Positions 46,173 through 55,829 of a DNA stretch of 64,000 nucleotides are shown piece by piece (position 1 is the first letter of the stretch; each line of letters starts with the position of its first letter). The position numbers and the translations under genes were made by a program. The stretch comes from Caballeronia sp. INDeC2. Lineage in GTDB: Bacteria; Pseudomonadota; Gammaproteobacteria; Burkholderiales; Burkholderiaceae. The DNA lies in assembly GCF_023631325.1 (NCBI RefSeq), contig NZ_JALQDG010000041.1:1-64000 (forward strand), in the 5' to 3' direction. Below the pieces are notes generated by a model. It saw nothing but the letters and a program-made list of their open reading frames with translations, searched no databases and was not told the origin of the DNA.

Positions 46173-48080
46173 ATGCGATGGCGATCGTGGCTGTTGATCT
46201 TCGCGTTGTGCGACGCGCATGCGGCATCGCACTACTACGCGCCGCCGACCTTCTATCCGCACGACGCCGTGCGTGTCTCGCGTTTTGCGGCAGCGCCGGG
46301 CGCGATGCAAGTGCCCTACGGCGCGGGCGCGAAAGTCGGCGAGGGCGACTTCTATATCGTCTCGAACGCATCGTTCAAGGCATTGACCGCGCACATGCAA
46401 GCGGACGGCACGATCGTGCTCGTCCAGGCGAAGTGGGCGCCGGAACTTGCCCCGAGCCAGATCTGGACCGTCGATAAAGAGGGCAGCGGCTATCGTCTGT
46501 ATTCGAAGCTCTACGGCCGATACGTGACGCTCGGTGCGCGCGTGGATCTCGAAGCGCCATCGGGCGAAGCGCGGCAGAACTGGAGCATCGAAGCCGATGC
46601 GGACGCGGTAACCATCGCGGCGAGCGGCACGAAGACGGGCCTCGTCGTCGCGCGTCATGCGCTGCGCGACGGCGCATTCGTCGAAGTAGGCGCACAGGCC
46701 GGGCAATGGCGTCTGTACGCCGTCCACAACGAAGGCGCCGATCATGCGTATCGCACGCTCGATGCAGCGCCGCAATCCACTTACGACAACACGGCGAAGC
46801 GCTATCACCTGAGCGCCTATGCGCCCGACGCGATCGAAGCGGACCGGCTCGGCGGCTTTCGCTGGACCGACTATCATCCGTCGGGGCTGTATGTGTCGAA
46901 GGGCGAGTCCGTCGTGATCGACGTAAGCGGTCTCGCCGACGATGGCCCGGATGGCCTCGTCGTCATGGTCGGCAACAAGAACGGCTTCTATCGACGCCAG
47001 CCCGCCGGCGATCCACAAACCATCCTCGCGACGGAAGGGCGCAACGAATTCGTCGCGTCGCGCGATGGCCTGATTTACTTCGAATACGTCGATAGCGGAT
47101 TCAACGAGCGGCCGCGCACGTCGATCGATGTTTTCGTGCGCGAAGGCGGAAAGGCGGTGCCGTTTTATATCGAAGGCACGACGACGCTCGTCGAATGGCG
47201 CGCGATGCTGCAACGTTACGCCGATGCGCCGCTCGTCGAGATGGCCGCCAGACGCACGATGTTCACGGTCGCGCGCTCGATGTACGACAAGGCGGGCGCG
47301 GCGGACCCGGCCACGCTGCTCGGCTACGTCGAGCGGGTCATGGGCTATCACGATGAACTGTCCGGGCTCGATGGTGAAAGCGCGCTCGATGCGCCTTCGC
47401 CGCTGCGCGTGCATTTCGTGCAGGACGCGATTTCGACGCACGCGGAGTTGCAGAACGCGTATATGTACGCGACCTACTACATGATCGGCCTGCCGTTGAA
47501 CAGCGCAGCCGAGACCTTGCTTCAGCCCGCGAAGACCGATGAATGGGGCGTGTGGCACGAGATAGGCCACATGTATCAGCAATGGGACTGGACGTGGCCG
47601 GGCGTGACGGAGACGACGGTCAACATCTATTCGCTGCATGCGTTGCAGCGTCTGGGCATGCCGATGACTTCGCCGTTGCTGCAAGTCGTCGATGCGCGCG
47701 GCAGGAGGAACCGGCTGGATCTTGCGGCGCTTTATCTAGCGCAGCCGACGCGCAATTTTCTGAACGATGCATCGTTCCCCGCGCCATCCGAAGCGCTCTG
47801 GATCAGGCTCGTGATGTACGAGCAGTTGCGCCGCGCGCTCGGCGACGGCTTCTATGCGCGGCTGCACAAGTCGTATCGGCTGCATCCGCTGATGGAGGAT
47901 GAAGGCGGCGACAAGCGCGAAGTGCAGACCTTCGTGCTGCGCGCGTGTATCGCGGCGAATCTGGACTTGAGGGATTTCTTCGAGCGATGGGGACTGCCGG
48001 TCGATGCGGCCACGCGCGCGGCTATCGGCAAGTTGAAGCTGAAGGCGCCCGCGACGGATTTGACGCGTACGCGGATTTGA
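46173..48080 (+). CDS. Secreted M60-like metallopeptidase (enhancin/mucinase family)
   Basis: This 635-residue protein starts with a short signal peptide (MRWRSWLLIFALCDAHA). It has an N-terminal beta-rich region (about 45-190, RICIN/fascin-like), then a peptidase M60 unit (about 210-560). The zinc motif is HEIGH (residues 462-466) with the downstream glutamate E480 in WPGVTE, matching HExxHx(8-28)E of M60. Related enzymes digest mucin or insect peritrophic membrane glycoproteins. No neighbouring gene suggests a substrate. It is likely periplasmic or secreted and may act on host glycoproteins (inference). Confidence 0.88.
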   Translation: MRWRSWLLIFALCDAHAASHYYAPPTFYPHDAVRVSRFAAAPGAMQVPYGAGAKVGEGDFYIVSNASFKALTAHMQADGTIVLVQAKWAPELAPSQIWTVDKEGSGYRLYSKLYGRYVTLGARVDLEAPSGEARQNWSIEADADAVTIAASGTKTGLVVARHALRDGAFVEVGAQAGQWRLYAVHNEGADHAYRTLDAAPQSTYDNTAKRYHLSAYAPDAIEADRLGGFRWTDYHPSGLYVSKGESVVIDVSGLADDGPDGLVVMVGNKNGFYRRQPAGDPQTILATEGRNEFVASRDGLIYFEYVDSGFNERPRTSIDVFVREGGKAVPFYIEGTTTLVEWRAMLQRYADAPLVEMAARRTMFTVARSMYDKAGAADPATLLGYVERVMGYHDELSGLDGESALDAPSPLRVHFVQDAISTHAELQNAYMYATYYMIGLPLNSAAETLLQPAKTDEWGVWHEIGHMYQQWDWTWPGVTETTVNIYSLHALQRLGMPMTSPLLQVVDARGRRNRLDLAALYLAQPTRNFLNDASFPAPSEALWIRLVMYEQLRRALGDGFYARLHKSYRLHPLMEDEGGDKREVQTFVLRACIAANLDLRDFFERWGLPVDAATRAAIGKLKLKAPATDLTRTRI

Positions 48081-48285
48081 AACGTATCGAATGCGGGAAC
48101 GTGTCATGGCCGAGGAAGCGGTCTTTACGATGAAGCCTCTTCACGCAGATACGCGTCGTATTCGCGCTTCAGGCTGACGCTGAATGAACTCTCGCATCAA
48201 ACGCACAGCACCTGGGATGCGGGCCGGTGCGCGGCATCCGCCGCGGCCATGAATTCTTCTCACAACTCCGGCTCCGGCGATCCGC

Positions 48286-48314
48286 AAAAAAACGCCGACG
48301 CTCGAGGCGCCGGC
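48286..48314 (-). terminator. Rho-independent terminator after the EAL gene
   Basis: On the minus strand GCCGGCGC and GCGTCGGC pair as an 8-bp stem (one G-T wobble) around a 5-nt loop, followed by a run of seven Ts (48292-48286). It lies 42 nt beyond the EAL gene stop. The rest of 48081-48356 holds no supported gene. Confidence 0.75.
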
Positions 48315-48356
48315 GAAGTTCTGGCTTACGAGGGCTGCCAGAAACGCTTCAATGCT

Positions 48357-49241
48357 TCATGCCGCATCGGCGAGCCGGATGCTGCGAGGCCCATCGCGCC
48401 GCGCGGTTCTGCGCCGCGTCATCGCACGGCCTATACGCGCGCCGGGCACGTTATCGATGCCGAATGCGGGCCGCGCGAGAAAGAAGCCCTGTGCGAGCAC
48501 GTGTGGCCACTGCGCGAGCCACTGCGCCTGCGCGGCCGTCTCGACACCTTCGACGACGATCGCCACTTTCAGTCGCGTCAGCAGCGCCAGCACCGACGAA
48601 AACACCATGCACGCGTTCGGGCAATGCGGCGCTTCGGCCAGCAGTTCCTTCGCGATCTTTACGGTGCCGAAGTCGATCGGACCTAGCGCGGCAAGACACG
48701 AATAGCCCGTGCCGAAATCGTCCATCGCAACGCTTACGCCCTTGTTCTTCAGATGCCGTACGACCTTCGGCATCGACGGCATGCGCGCCAGATCCTCGCT
48801 CTCCAGCAATTCGAGTTCGATGCAATCCGGTGTGACGCCATGCGCGCCGCAGATCGCATCCATGCGCTCCGCAAAGCCGGGCAGCGCCGCGACCGATGGC
48901 GGCACGTTCACCGCGACCGAATAGTGCGCGCCGCCGCGTGCACGCCACGCTCCGATCTCGGCGGCAACGGTATCGAGCACGAACCATGTGAGTTCGCGCA
49001 TGATGTCGGCGTCCTTGAACGCCTCGCTGAATGCGCCTGGCAGCAATACGCCGTATTCCGGATGACGCCAGCGAATGAGCGCTTCCATTTGCGCGAGATC
49101 ACCGCTGTCCACCCGGTAGATTCCCTGATAGGCGATGCAGAATTCTCCGGCCTTGAGGCCATCGAGTATGCGATGCCTGAATGCATGATCCGAGTTCGGC
49201 GCGGCTTTCACGACAGGCGAGCCGTGTGTCGTTCTGTTCAT
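48357..49241 (-). CDS. EAL domain c-di-GMP phosphodiesterase
   Basis: This 294-residue, single-domain cytosolic protein keeps the EAL residues: MEALIRWRHP, VAVNVPPSV, ELELLESED, AMDDFGTGYS, VKIAKELL, VVEGVETAAQ and AQGFFLARP. It should therefore hydrolyse c-di-GMP to pGpG. An Arg-rich C-terminal tail (RAMTRRRTARRDGPRSIR) follows the domain. A terminator lies just downstream. The ~290-bp upstream region contains the palindrome GTTACGTAAC (49373-49382), of unknown meaning. Confidence 0.9.
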   Translation of the reverse strand: MNRTTHGSPVVKAAPNSDHAFRHRILDGLKAGEFCIAYQGIYRVDSGDLAQMEALIRWRHPEYGVLLPGAFSEAFKDADIMRELTWFVLDTVAAEIGAWRARGGAHYSVAVNVPPSVAALPGFAERMDAICGAHGVTPDCIELELLESEDLARMPSMPKVVRHLKNKGVSVAMDDFGTGYSCLAALGPIDFGTVKIAKELLAEAPHCPNACMVFSSVLALLTRLKVAIVVEGVETAAQAQWLAQWPHVLAQGFFLARPAFGIDNVPGARIGRAMTRRRTARRDGPRSIRLADAA

Positions 49242-49527
49242 GCTTGAGCCACCCCTCCCAGTTGGTCGTGGAAGAAGCTGCAGGAGTCGTGCCAGATGGG
49301 GCTATCGCGCGTCATATGAGGCCTTTCACACCGATCGATGGGTGTATCGAAAGGCGTCGCGCCGCGCTCGGGGTTACGTAACGAATCCGTGACGCGTTGC
49401 GCCCTATGTGGGCTGGCGCACATTAGACGATGCCGCACCGCGCCCTATCGACACGCCGGTTTTGAAGTTTGTACTGAATGAATCTGGAACATTTGTAATC
49501 CCGACTAGTCGCTAGCGCATCGTTACG

Positions 49528-50649
49528 TCAGGCAGTCGCAATCTCCGCAACCGGCCGCATGCGTTCGAGCGCGCTGCCATCTTCGCGGAACAGATGCACG
49601 TGGCGAATGCTGAAGCCTGCGTTCAGTCGCTGTCCTTCGACGGCCGTCGATTCGCCCGAGCCCTTCACCTGAATCACGAGTTCGTTCGGCAGACGCACGT
49701 GCAGCAATGTCTCGCCGCCGAGATGCTCGATCACCACGACTTCGCCGCTCAGACCGCTGTCGATATCGCCGCCGCCTGCTTCGATGAAATGCTCGGGCCG
49801 GATGCCGAGCGTCAGGGTTTCCCCCGCTCTCACGGTCGAAGCCGCGAACGGCAGCGTGAGCGGTTCGCCGCCGGGCAATTCGATGGTGACGCCCGCGGCA
49901 TCGACGCGCATCACGCGCACGTCCATGAAGTTCATCTTCGGCGAGCCGATGAAGCCCGCAACGAAACGATTGTGCGGCGTGCGATACAGCTCGAGCGGCG
50001 AGCCGATCTGCTCGACGCGTCCGTGATTCAGCACGACGATGCGATCGGCCATCGTCATGGCTTCGGTCTGATCGTGCGTGACGTAGATCATCGTCGCGTT
50101 GAGTTGCTTGTGCAGCTTGATGAGTTCGAGGCGCATCTGCACGCGCAACGCGGCATCGAGATTGGAGAGGGGTTCGTCGAAGAGAAAGACCTTCGGTTCG
50201 CGCACGATCGAGCGGCCAATCGCGACGCGCTGACGTTGCCCGCCGGACAATGCGCGCGGACGCCGTTCGAGCAACTGGCCGATCTGCAGAATTTCCGCCG
50301 CGCGATGCACGCGCTCCTTGATCTGCCCTTCGGGCAACTTGAGCATGCGCAGCCCGAACGCGATGTTCTCGTACACCGACATGTGCGGATAGAGCGCATA
50401 CGACTGAAACACCATCGCGACGCCGCGTTGCGAAGGTTCGAGCTCGGTGACGTCTTCGCCGCCGATCAGCACTTGCCCCGAGTCGCTGCGTTCGAGTCCG
50501 GCGATGGTGCGCAGCAAGGTGGATTTGCCGCACCCCGAAGGACCGACGAATACCATGAACTCGCGATCGGTCACTTCGATGTCGACGCCCTTCAGCACAT
50601 CGACGCCCGCGAAGCTCTTGCGGATCTGCTGCAAATGAACTGCGCTCAT
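49528..50649 (-). CDS. Polyol/sugar ABC transporter ATP-binding protein (UgpC/MalK-type)
   Basis: This 373-residue CUT1 ATPase has Walker A GPSGCGKST, Q loop MVFQSYALYPHMSVYENIAFGLR, signature LSGGQRQRVAIGRSI, Walker B VFLFDEPLSNLD and a C-terminal TOBE-type regulatory domain (about residues 240-373) with IRPEHF. It diverges from the binding-protein gene of the polyol locus and supplies the ATPase for those permeases. GGGAGA precedes the ATG at 50649. Confidence 0.92.
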   Translation of the reverse strand: MSAVHLQQIRKSFAGVDVLKGVDIEVTDREFMVFVGPSGCGKSTLLRTIAGLERSDSGQVLIGGEDVTELEPSQRGVAMVFQSYALYPHMSVYENIAFGLRMLKLPEGQIKERVHRAAEILQIGQLLERRPRALSGGQRQRVAIGRSIVREPKVFLFDEPLSNLDAALRVQMRLELIKLHKQLNATMIYVTHDQTEAMTMADRIVVLNHGRVEQIGSPLELYRTPHNRFVAGFIGSPKMNFMDVRVMRVDAAGVTIELPGGEPLTLPFAASTVRAGETLTLGIRPEHFIEAGGGDIDSGLSGEVVVIEHLGGETLLHVRLPNELVIQVKGSGESTAVEGQRLNAGFSIRHVHLFREDGSALERMRPVAEIATA

Positions 50650-50709
50650 ATGTTGTCTCCCGTTGCGTGCTGCGGCGGCGCAGCATCGGACGCATCGACG
50701 AATTTGTTC

Positions 50710-50744
50710 TTGACAACCTGTTCGCGCCAAAATATACAATTGTA
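50710..50744 (+). promoter_or_regulatory. Sigma-70 promoter overlapping a palindrome, polyol operon
   Basis: TTGACA (50710-50715) and TATACA (50733-50738) are separated by exactly 17 bp, a near-consensus promoter. The palindrome TACAATTGTA (50735-50744) overlaps the -10 box, where a repressor or activator would act. It is 84 bp before the binding-protein gene. The operon's own SorC-type regulator is the prime candidate to bind it. Confidence 0.65.
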
Positions 50745-50827
50745 AAACCGAAATTACAAGTGAAACGACGCCGCACGAAACCGGACTCGCAAGCCTCATT
50801 CGCTCGATAAAAACCAAGGAGACAGGC

Positions 50828-52198
50828 ATGAAGAAGCGCTTCATCCCGGCCACGCAGATCGGCCCGATCAAACACGTCGCGGCGCTCGCGCTGCTGGCGG
50901 CGAGCGCGGCGTTCGCCGCATCGAACGCGCAGGCTTGGACCTTGAAGGAAGCGGCGCAGCCGTACTCGGGCACCACGATCAAGGCCATCTTTCTCGATCG
51001 TCCCGGCTACAAGGCCGCGCAGCAACTGATCCCGCAGTTCGAGAAAGAGACGGGCATCAAGGTGCGCTGGGAAGTGATTCCATACGAGAACACGCGCGAG
51101 AAGGAAGTGCTCAACTTCGTCGGCGGCGGCGATCAGGACATCGTGCTCGTCGATGTCGTGTGGATCGGCGAATTCGCGAGCAACAAGTGGCTCGTGCCGA
51201 TCAAGAAGTTCACCGACGATCCGAAACTCGCGGACCCGAACCTGAATCTCAAGGGCTTCTTCCCAATCCTGCTCGATTCGTTCGGCACGTGGGACAAGGT
51301 CACCTACGGTCTGCCGTTCGATAACTATTCCGGCCTCATGTTCTACAACAAGTGCATGTTGAAGGACGCCGGTTTCGACGAGCCTCCGAAGACGTGGGAC
51401 GAGTTGCTCAACACCTATGCGCCGAAGCTCACGAAGGGCGACAAGTTCGCCTTCGCGCTGCAATCGCGGCGCGGCGAGACGCAATCGGCGGATAGCTTCA
51501 TGCGCGTGCTGTGGCCGAACGGCGGCTCGCTGCTCGATGCGAAGTTCAAGTCGAATCTGATGTCGGCGCAATCGCAGGCGGGTCTCGAATACCGGCAGAA
51601 GCTGATGAAGTACATGCCGCCGGGCATCGTCGATTTCGATCATGCGGAAGCGGTCAACGCGCTCGCGCAAGGCCAGGTCGCGATGATCACCGAGTGGTCC
51701 GCGTTCTATCCCACGTTGACCGATCCGAGCAAGTCGAAGCTCGGCAACTGTCTTGCGATCACCACCGAGCCGAAGGGTCCCGCTGGCCTCAAGCCCGCGC
51801 TCGGCGGCTTCTCGCTCGCGGTGAACGCAAAATCGAACGCGAAGAAGCAGGCGGCGTCGTGGCTCTTCATTCAATGGATCACGTCGGAAGCCATGGCGAA
51901 GCCTTATCTCGAAGCGGGCGGCGTGCCGGCGCGCATGGCTATCTATCAGGACAAGGCCGTGCAGGACAAGTATCCGTTCGTCAAACCGATGGTCGAATCG
52001 TGGCAGGGCGGCGTGCCGGATTATCGTCCGCGCTTCCCGGAATGGCCTGCCGTGTCTGAGGTCATCGGCGAATGGGGCAGCAAGATGATGCTCGGCCAGG
52101 TGACGGTGAAGGAAGGCGCGCAGACCATCGGTCAGAAGACCGAGGACATCCTGAAGAAAGCGGGCTATTACGACGGCAAGAAGCCTTTGCTGAAGTAA
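50828..52198 (+). CDS. Polyol/sugar ABC transporter substrate-binding protein
   Basis: This 456-residue periplasmic protein (CUT1, MalE fold) has a signal peptide ending near [11 protein letters not shown] (residue 36). The mature part includes [46 protein letters not shown] and [21 protein letters not shown], similar to binding proteins for sorbitol/mannitol (SmoE/MtlE type). AAGGAGACAGGC precedes the ATG. Downstream dehydrogenases support a sugar alcohol as ligand. Confidence 0.88.
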   Translation: MKKRFIPATQIGPIKHVAALALLAASAAFAASNAQAWTLKEAAQPYSGTTIKAIFLDRPGYKAAQQLIPQFEKETGIKVRWEVIPYENTREKEVLNFVGGGDQDIVLVDVVWIGEFASNKWLVPIKKFTDDPKLADPNLNLKGFFPILLDSFGTWDKVTYGLPFDNYSGLMFYNKCMLKDAGFDEPPKTWDELLNTYAPKLTKGDKFAFALQSRRGETQSADSFMRVLWPNGGSLLDAKFKSNLMSAQSQAGLEYRQKLMKYMPPGIVDFDHAEAVNALAQGQVAMITEWSAFYPTLTDPSKSKLGNCLAITTEPKGPAGLKPALGGFSLAVNAKSNAKKQAASWLFIQWITSEAMAKPYLEAGGVPARMAIYQDKAVQDKYPFVKPMVESWQGGVPDYRPRFPEWPAVSEVIGEWGSKMMLGQVTVKEGAQTIGQKTEDILKKAGYYDGKKPLLK

Positions 52199-52225
52199 CT
52201 TCATTCAAGGAACCGGAGGCGACGA

Positions 52226-53155
52226 ATGGCATCACCTGCAATGCGTGCGCGTGGACCGCGCAAGCCCGCGCGCTATTTCGGCATCTTGCCGCGTTCGCCC
52301 GCTTTCTGGTTCCTGATACCCGCAATCGCAGCGCTTGCGGTCATCGGTATCTATCCGTTGCTGCTTGCGCTCTATAACTCGTTTCATCAGTACAAGCTCG
52401 CGGATCTGGGTTCGGGCACGCCGTTTATCGGTGTCGACAACTACGTCGCGACGCTGACCGATCCGAGCTTCTGGGGCGCGCTCGGACGCACGGCGTTGTT
52501 CCTGTGCGTGACCTTGCCGATCGAGATCGCGCTCGGGCTCTTCGCCGCGCTCCTGCTTCATCGCACGGAATTGCCGTGGATGCGCGCCGCCGCGCGTGTG
52601 AGCCTTGTCATTCCGATGGCGACGACATATGCGGTCGTCGGTCTTATCGGCCGCTTGATCTTCAATCGACAGTTCGGCGTCGCGAACTATCTGACCGGAC
52701 TCATCGGCATTCCGCCGCAGGACTGGCTTGCTGATCCCACGCTCGCGTTCATCTCCGTGATGATCATGGATATCTGGCAATGGACGCCGTTCTGCGCGCT
52801 GATCCTGCTCGCCGGACTCTCGATGGTGCCGAAGGAAGCCGAGGAAGCCGCGCGCCTCGAAACGCCGAAGTGGAGCATGATTCTCTGGCACTTGCAGCGT
52901 CCGTATCTGCTTCCGGGTCTCACGGCCATTCTCATTCTTCGCTCCGCCGACATGCTCAAGATGTTCGACGCCGTCTTCACGATGACGCGCGGCGGACCCG
53001 GAGCCGCGACGGAATTCATCAGCGTCTATATCCAGCGCGTGGGCTTTCGTCTCTTCGATCAGGGCATGGCGTCCGCGCAGGCGATCATCCTGCTCATCTT
53101 GACGATCGTGCTGTCGCGTCTTTATATCCGTTTCGTGTATCGGGAGGCTGCGTGA
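52226..53155 (+). CDS. Polyol/sugar ABC transporter permease (MalF-type)
   Basis: This 309-residue inner-membrane permease has six predicted helices after a basic N-terminus. The EAA coupling loop is [26 protein letters not shown] (about residues 210-235). It heterodimerises with the MalG-type permease whose gene overlaps its stop codon. A GGAGG site lies about 7 nt before the ATG. Confidence 0.9.
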   Translation: MASPAMRARGPRKPARYFGILPRSPAFWFLIPAIAALAVIGIYPLLLALYNSFHQYKLADLGSGTPFIGVDNYVATLTDPSFWGALGRTALFLCVTLPIEIALGLFAALLLHRTELPWMRAAARVSLVIPMATTYAVVGLIGRLIFNRQFGVANYLTGLIGIPPQDWLADPTLAFISVMIMDIWQWTPFCALILLAGLSMVPKEAEEAARLETPKWSMILWHLQRPYLLPGLTAILILRSADMLKMFDAVFTMTRGGPGAATEFISVYIQRVGFRLFDQGMASAQAIILLILTIVLSRLYIRFVYREAA

Positions 53156-54018
53156 GTTCGATCAATATGCCAGTCACGCAACGCGCGAAGCGCGCGCGCG
53201 CCGCAAGAAAACGCGCCAGTGTATGGCATTTTCTCGGTCTCGCGGTCGTGTTCATGTCGTCGGTTTTTCCGTTCTACTGGATGGTTACGACGAGCCTGAA
53301 GACCCAGGCCGACGCGCTCGCGTATCCGCCCAAATGGCTGTTCTCGCCAACGTTTCATCACTACTCGGCGGCGCTCTTCGAGCATGACGTGGCGGGCAGT
53401 TTGCTGAACTCGCTCATCGTCGCGAGCAGCACCACGGTCCTCGCGATCCTGCTCGGCGCGCCTGCCGCGTATGCGCTCGCGCGCTACGAATTCCGCGGCA
53501 AGGAAGACCTGTGGTTCTGGTTCATCTCGAACCGCATGGTGAGCCCGGTCGTGCTCGCGGTGCCGTTCTTCCTGATCGCGACGAAGCTCGATCTCGTCGA
53601 TACGCATATCGTGCTGATCCTGCTGTATCTGACGTTCTCGTTGCCCATCGTCGTATGGATCTGCACGGACCAGTTCCGCAATATTCCGGTCGAGCTCGAC
53701 GAAGCCGCGCGTCTCGATGGCGCGTCACCGTGGCGCGTGTTCTGGCGCATCAATCTGCCGCTCGCGATGCCCGGCATCGTCGTCTCGGCCATCTTCGCGT
53801 TCATCTTCTCGTGGAACGATCTGCTCTATGCGCTCGTGCTGACGCGCAGCGACGCGATCACATCGCCCGTTGCCGCAACGAGCTACATGAGCGGCTATGA
53901 ACTGCCGTGGGGCGAGATCATGGCGACGGGCACGCTGATCGTGCTGCCGATGGTCGTGTTCGCGCTGCTCGTGTCGGGCCGACTGGTGCAAGGCCTGACA
54001 ATGGGCGCGGTGAAATAG
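53152..54018 (+). CDS. Polyol/sugar ABC transporter permease (MalG-type)
   Basis: This 288-residue inner-membrane permease has six helices and the EAA loop [26 protein letters not shown]. The best start is GTG at 53152, which overlaps the upstream stop (GTGA) and has GGGAGG 5 nt before it. An ATG at 53167 is the alternative and would lack coupling. It forms the channel with the MalF-type protein. Confidence 0.9.
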   Translation: MSSINMPVTQRAKRARAARKRASVWHFLGLAVVFMSSVFPFYWMVTTSLKTQADALAYPPKWLFSPTFHHYSAALFEHDVAGSLLNSLIVASSTTVLAILLGAPAAYALARYEFRGKEDLWFWFISNRMVSPVVLAVPFFLIATKLDLVDTHIVLILLYLTFSLPIVVWICTDQFRNIPVELDEAARLDGASPWRVFWRINLPLAMPGIVVSAIFAFIFSWNDLLYALVLTRSDAITSPVAATSYMSGYELPWGEIMATGTLIVLPMVVFALLVSGRLVQGLTMGAVK

Positions 54019-54051
54019 AATGCCGCGGCCTTTCATCAAACAACGCACAGC

Positions 54052-55044
54052 ATGACCACGAGCATGAGCAAGAGCGCACCGACTATCGCCATCGCGGAAG
54101 CGGACGATTCCATCGATTCGGAAGAAGAGTTGCAGGCGCGCGTCGCATGGCATTACTACGTCGGCAATCTGACGCAGCAGGAGATCGCGCAACGCATCGG
54201 CAGCAACCGCGTGCGCGTGAACCGGTTGCTCGCCGCGAGCCGCGAATCCGGTCTCGTGCAGATCACGATCAACAGCAAGATCGCGCCGTGCGTCGCGCTC
54301 GAAGAAGCGCTCGCGAAACGCTTCGGCCTCGAATGCGCGGTCGTCGTGCCGACCGGCGCGAACAACGAAGCGAACAACGCGGCGCTCGGCATCGGCGCGG
54401 CGTCGTACTTCGCGAAGCAGATCGTTGCAGGGCAAACCATCGGACTCGGCTGGGGCCGGACGATCCGCGCCGTGCTGCGCGCGATGCCGCAGCGCACGTA
54501 TGGCGCGGTGTCGGCGGTGTCGCTGCAAGGCGGCTTGTCGCATTGCCCGAGCATCAACACGTTCGACATCGTGTCGGACTTCGCAAACATCTGCCGCGCC
54601 GACGGCTATCTCTTCGCCGCGCCGATCTACGTGAGCAGTCAGAAGGTGCGCGACGTGATCCTGCAGGAAGAAACCGTACGCGAGACATATGAACGCGCGC
54701 GCAACGCAGACCTCGCATTGCTCACGTGCGGCGATCTGACGGAATCGCTCGTCGTGACATACGGCATCGACAATCCCGAGCAACTGCGCACGCTGCAAAA
54801 GGCGGGCGCTGTCGGCGACATGCTCGGTCATTTCATGGATGAAGACGGCGAACTGATCGATCATCCGCTGAACCGCCGCACCGTTGCGATCACGCTGGAC
54901 GACTTGCGCCGCGTGAAGCGCGTGATTCTCGTGAGCGGCGGCAAGAAGAAATTCCATGTGACGCGCGCGGCGTTGCGCGGGCGCTATCCGTCGGTGCTCG
55001 TGACCGACGAAGACACCGCAAGACGTCTCTGCGACGAGCCTTGA
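54052..55044 (+). CDS. SorC/DeoR-type sugar-binding transcriptional regulator
   Basis: This 330-residue regulator has an N-terminal helix-turn-helix (LTQQEIAQRIGSNRVRVNRLLAASRESGLVQI, about residues 41-72) and a C-terminal sugar-phosphate-type effector domain (QTIGLGWGRTIRAVLRAMP, SLQGGLSHCPSINTFDIVS, YGIDNPEQLRTLQKAGAVGDMLGHFMDEDGE). It is embedded in the polyol operon between transporter and dehydrogenase genes and is the likely local regulator, probably acting at the TACAATTGTA palindrome. Confidence 0.9.
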   Translation: MTTSMSKSAPTIAIAEADDSIDSEEELQARVAWHYYVGNLTQQEIAQRIGSNRVRVNRLLAASRESGLVQITINSKIAPCVALEEALAKRFGLECAVVVPTGANNEANNAALGIGAASYFAKQIVAGQTIGLGWGRTIRAVLRAMPQRTYGAVSAVSLQGGLSHCPSINTFDIVSDFANICRADGYLFAAPIYVSSQKVRDVILQEETVRETYERARNADLALLTCGDLTESLVVTYGIDNPEQLRTLQKAGAVGDMLGHFMDEDGELIDHPLNRRTVAITLDDLRRVKRVILVSGGKKKFHVTRAALRGRYPSVLVTDEDTARRLCDEP

Positions 55045-55054
55045 CGACGACACC

Positions 55055-55801
55055 ATGACAGCCATCGACAGAAACCGCGAGTTCACGGGCAAGACCGTGC
55101 TCGTCACGGGCGCGGGCAAGGGCATCGGTCATGCGACCGTGCATCTGCTGATCGAGCGCGGCGCGCGCGTGATCGCACTGAGCCGCAGCGCCGCCGATCT
55201 CGACGCGTTGAAGAAGGAGACGGGCTGCGACACCATCGCCGTCGATCTCGCCGATGCACACGCCGCTCGCGAAGCCGCGCGCGCGGTTCAGCCTGTCGAT
55301 CTCCTGGTGAACAACGCGGGCGTCGCGATACTCGAGCCGTTCCTCGACACGACCATCGAAGCGTTCGACATGACCATGAACGTGAACCTGCGCGCGACGA
55401 TGATCGTCGCGCAGGAGTGCGCGAAGAGCATGATCGCGCGCGGCGTCGGCGGGTCGATCGTCAACGTGTCGAGTCTTTCGGCGAATGTGGGTTTCGCGCT
55501 GCACGCGGCGTATTGCGCATCCAAAGGCGGACTCGACGCCATGACGCGCGTGATGGCCAACGAGCTCGGTCAGCATGGCATTCGCGTGAACGCCGTGCTG
55601 CCGACTATCACGATGACGCCGATGGGCGAACGCGCATGGAGCGATCCCGCCAAGTCCGCACCGATGCTCGCGCGCATTCCGATGAACCGCTTCGTGCAGC
55701 CGGTGGAAGTCGCGCGAACGATCGCCTATCTGCTCTCCGACGATTCGAGCATGGTGAGCGGCGTGAGTCTGTTGGTCGACGGCGGATTTCAGTCCTGCTG
55801 A
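55055..55801 (+). CDS. SDR oxidoreductase similar to L-xylulose reductase (DCXR)
   Basis: This 248-residue SDR has the [10 protein letters not shown] cofactor loop (residues 19-28), [12 protein letters not shown], active-site YCASK (YxxxK) and a C-terminal [13 protein letters not shown]. Overall it follows mammalian L-xylulose/dicarbonyl reductase (VTGAGKGIG…IVNVSS…YC.SKG.LD…RVNAV.PT..MT.MG…ML.RIP..F). It should interconvert a polyol and a ketose. It sits between the SorC regulator and a xylitol/sorbitol dehydrogenase-type gene. Confidence 0.87.
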   Translation: MTAIDRNREFTGKTVLVTGAGKGIGHATVHLLIERGARVIALSRSAADLDALKKETGCDTIAVDLADAHAAREAARAVQPVDLLVNNAGVAILEPFLDTTIEAFDMTMNVNLRATMIVAQECAKSMIARGVGGSIVNVSSLSANVGFALHAAYCASKGGLDAMTRVMANELGQHGIRVNAVLPTITMTPMGERAWSDPAKSAPMLARIPMNRFVQPVEVARTIAYLLSDDSSMVSGVSLLVDGGFQSC

Positions 55802-55829
55802 TACCGCCTACTTCTCTATCAAAGGAACG

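Noticed and set aside
48110-48180. Minus-strand fragment ending LKREYDAYLREEASS
   Set aside because: About 20 codons after an in-frame stop with no start; too short to support as a gene.
49373-49382. Palindrome GTTACGTAAC upstream of the EAL gene
   Set aside because: Only 10 bp, no neighbouring regulator to link it to.
49523-52204. An 893-residue minus-strand frame across the polyol locus
   Set aside because: It crosses the ATPase gene and the binding-protein gene on the other strand, and the protein is low-complexity and Arg-rich.
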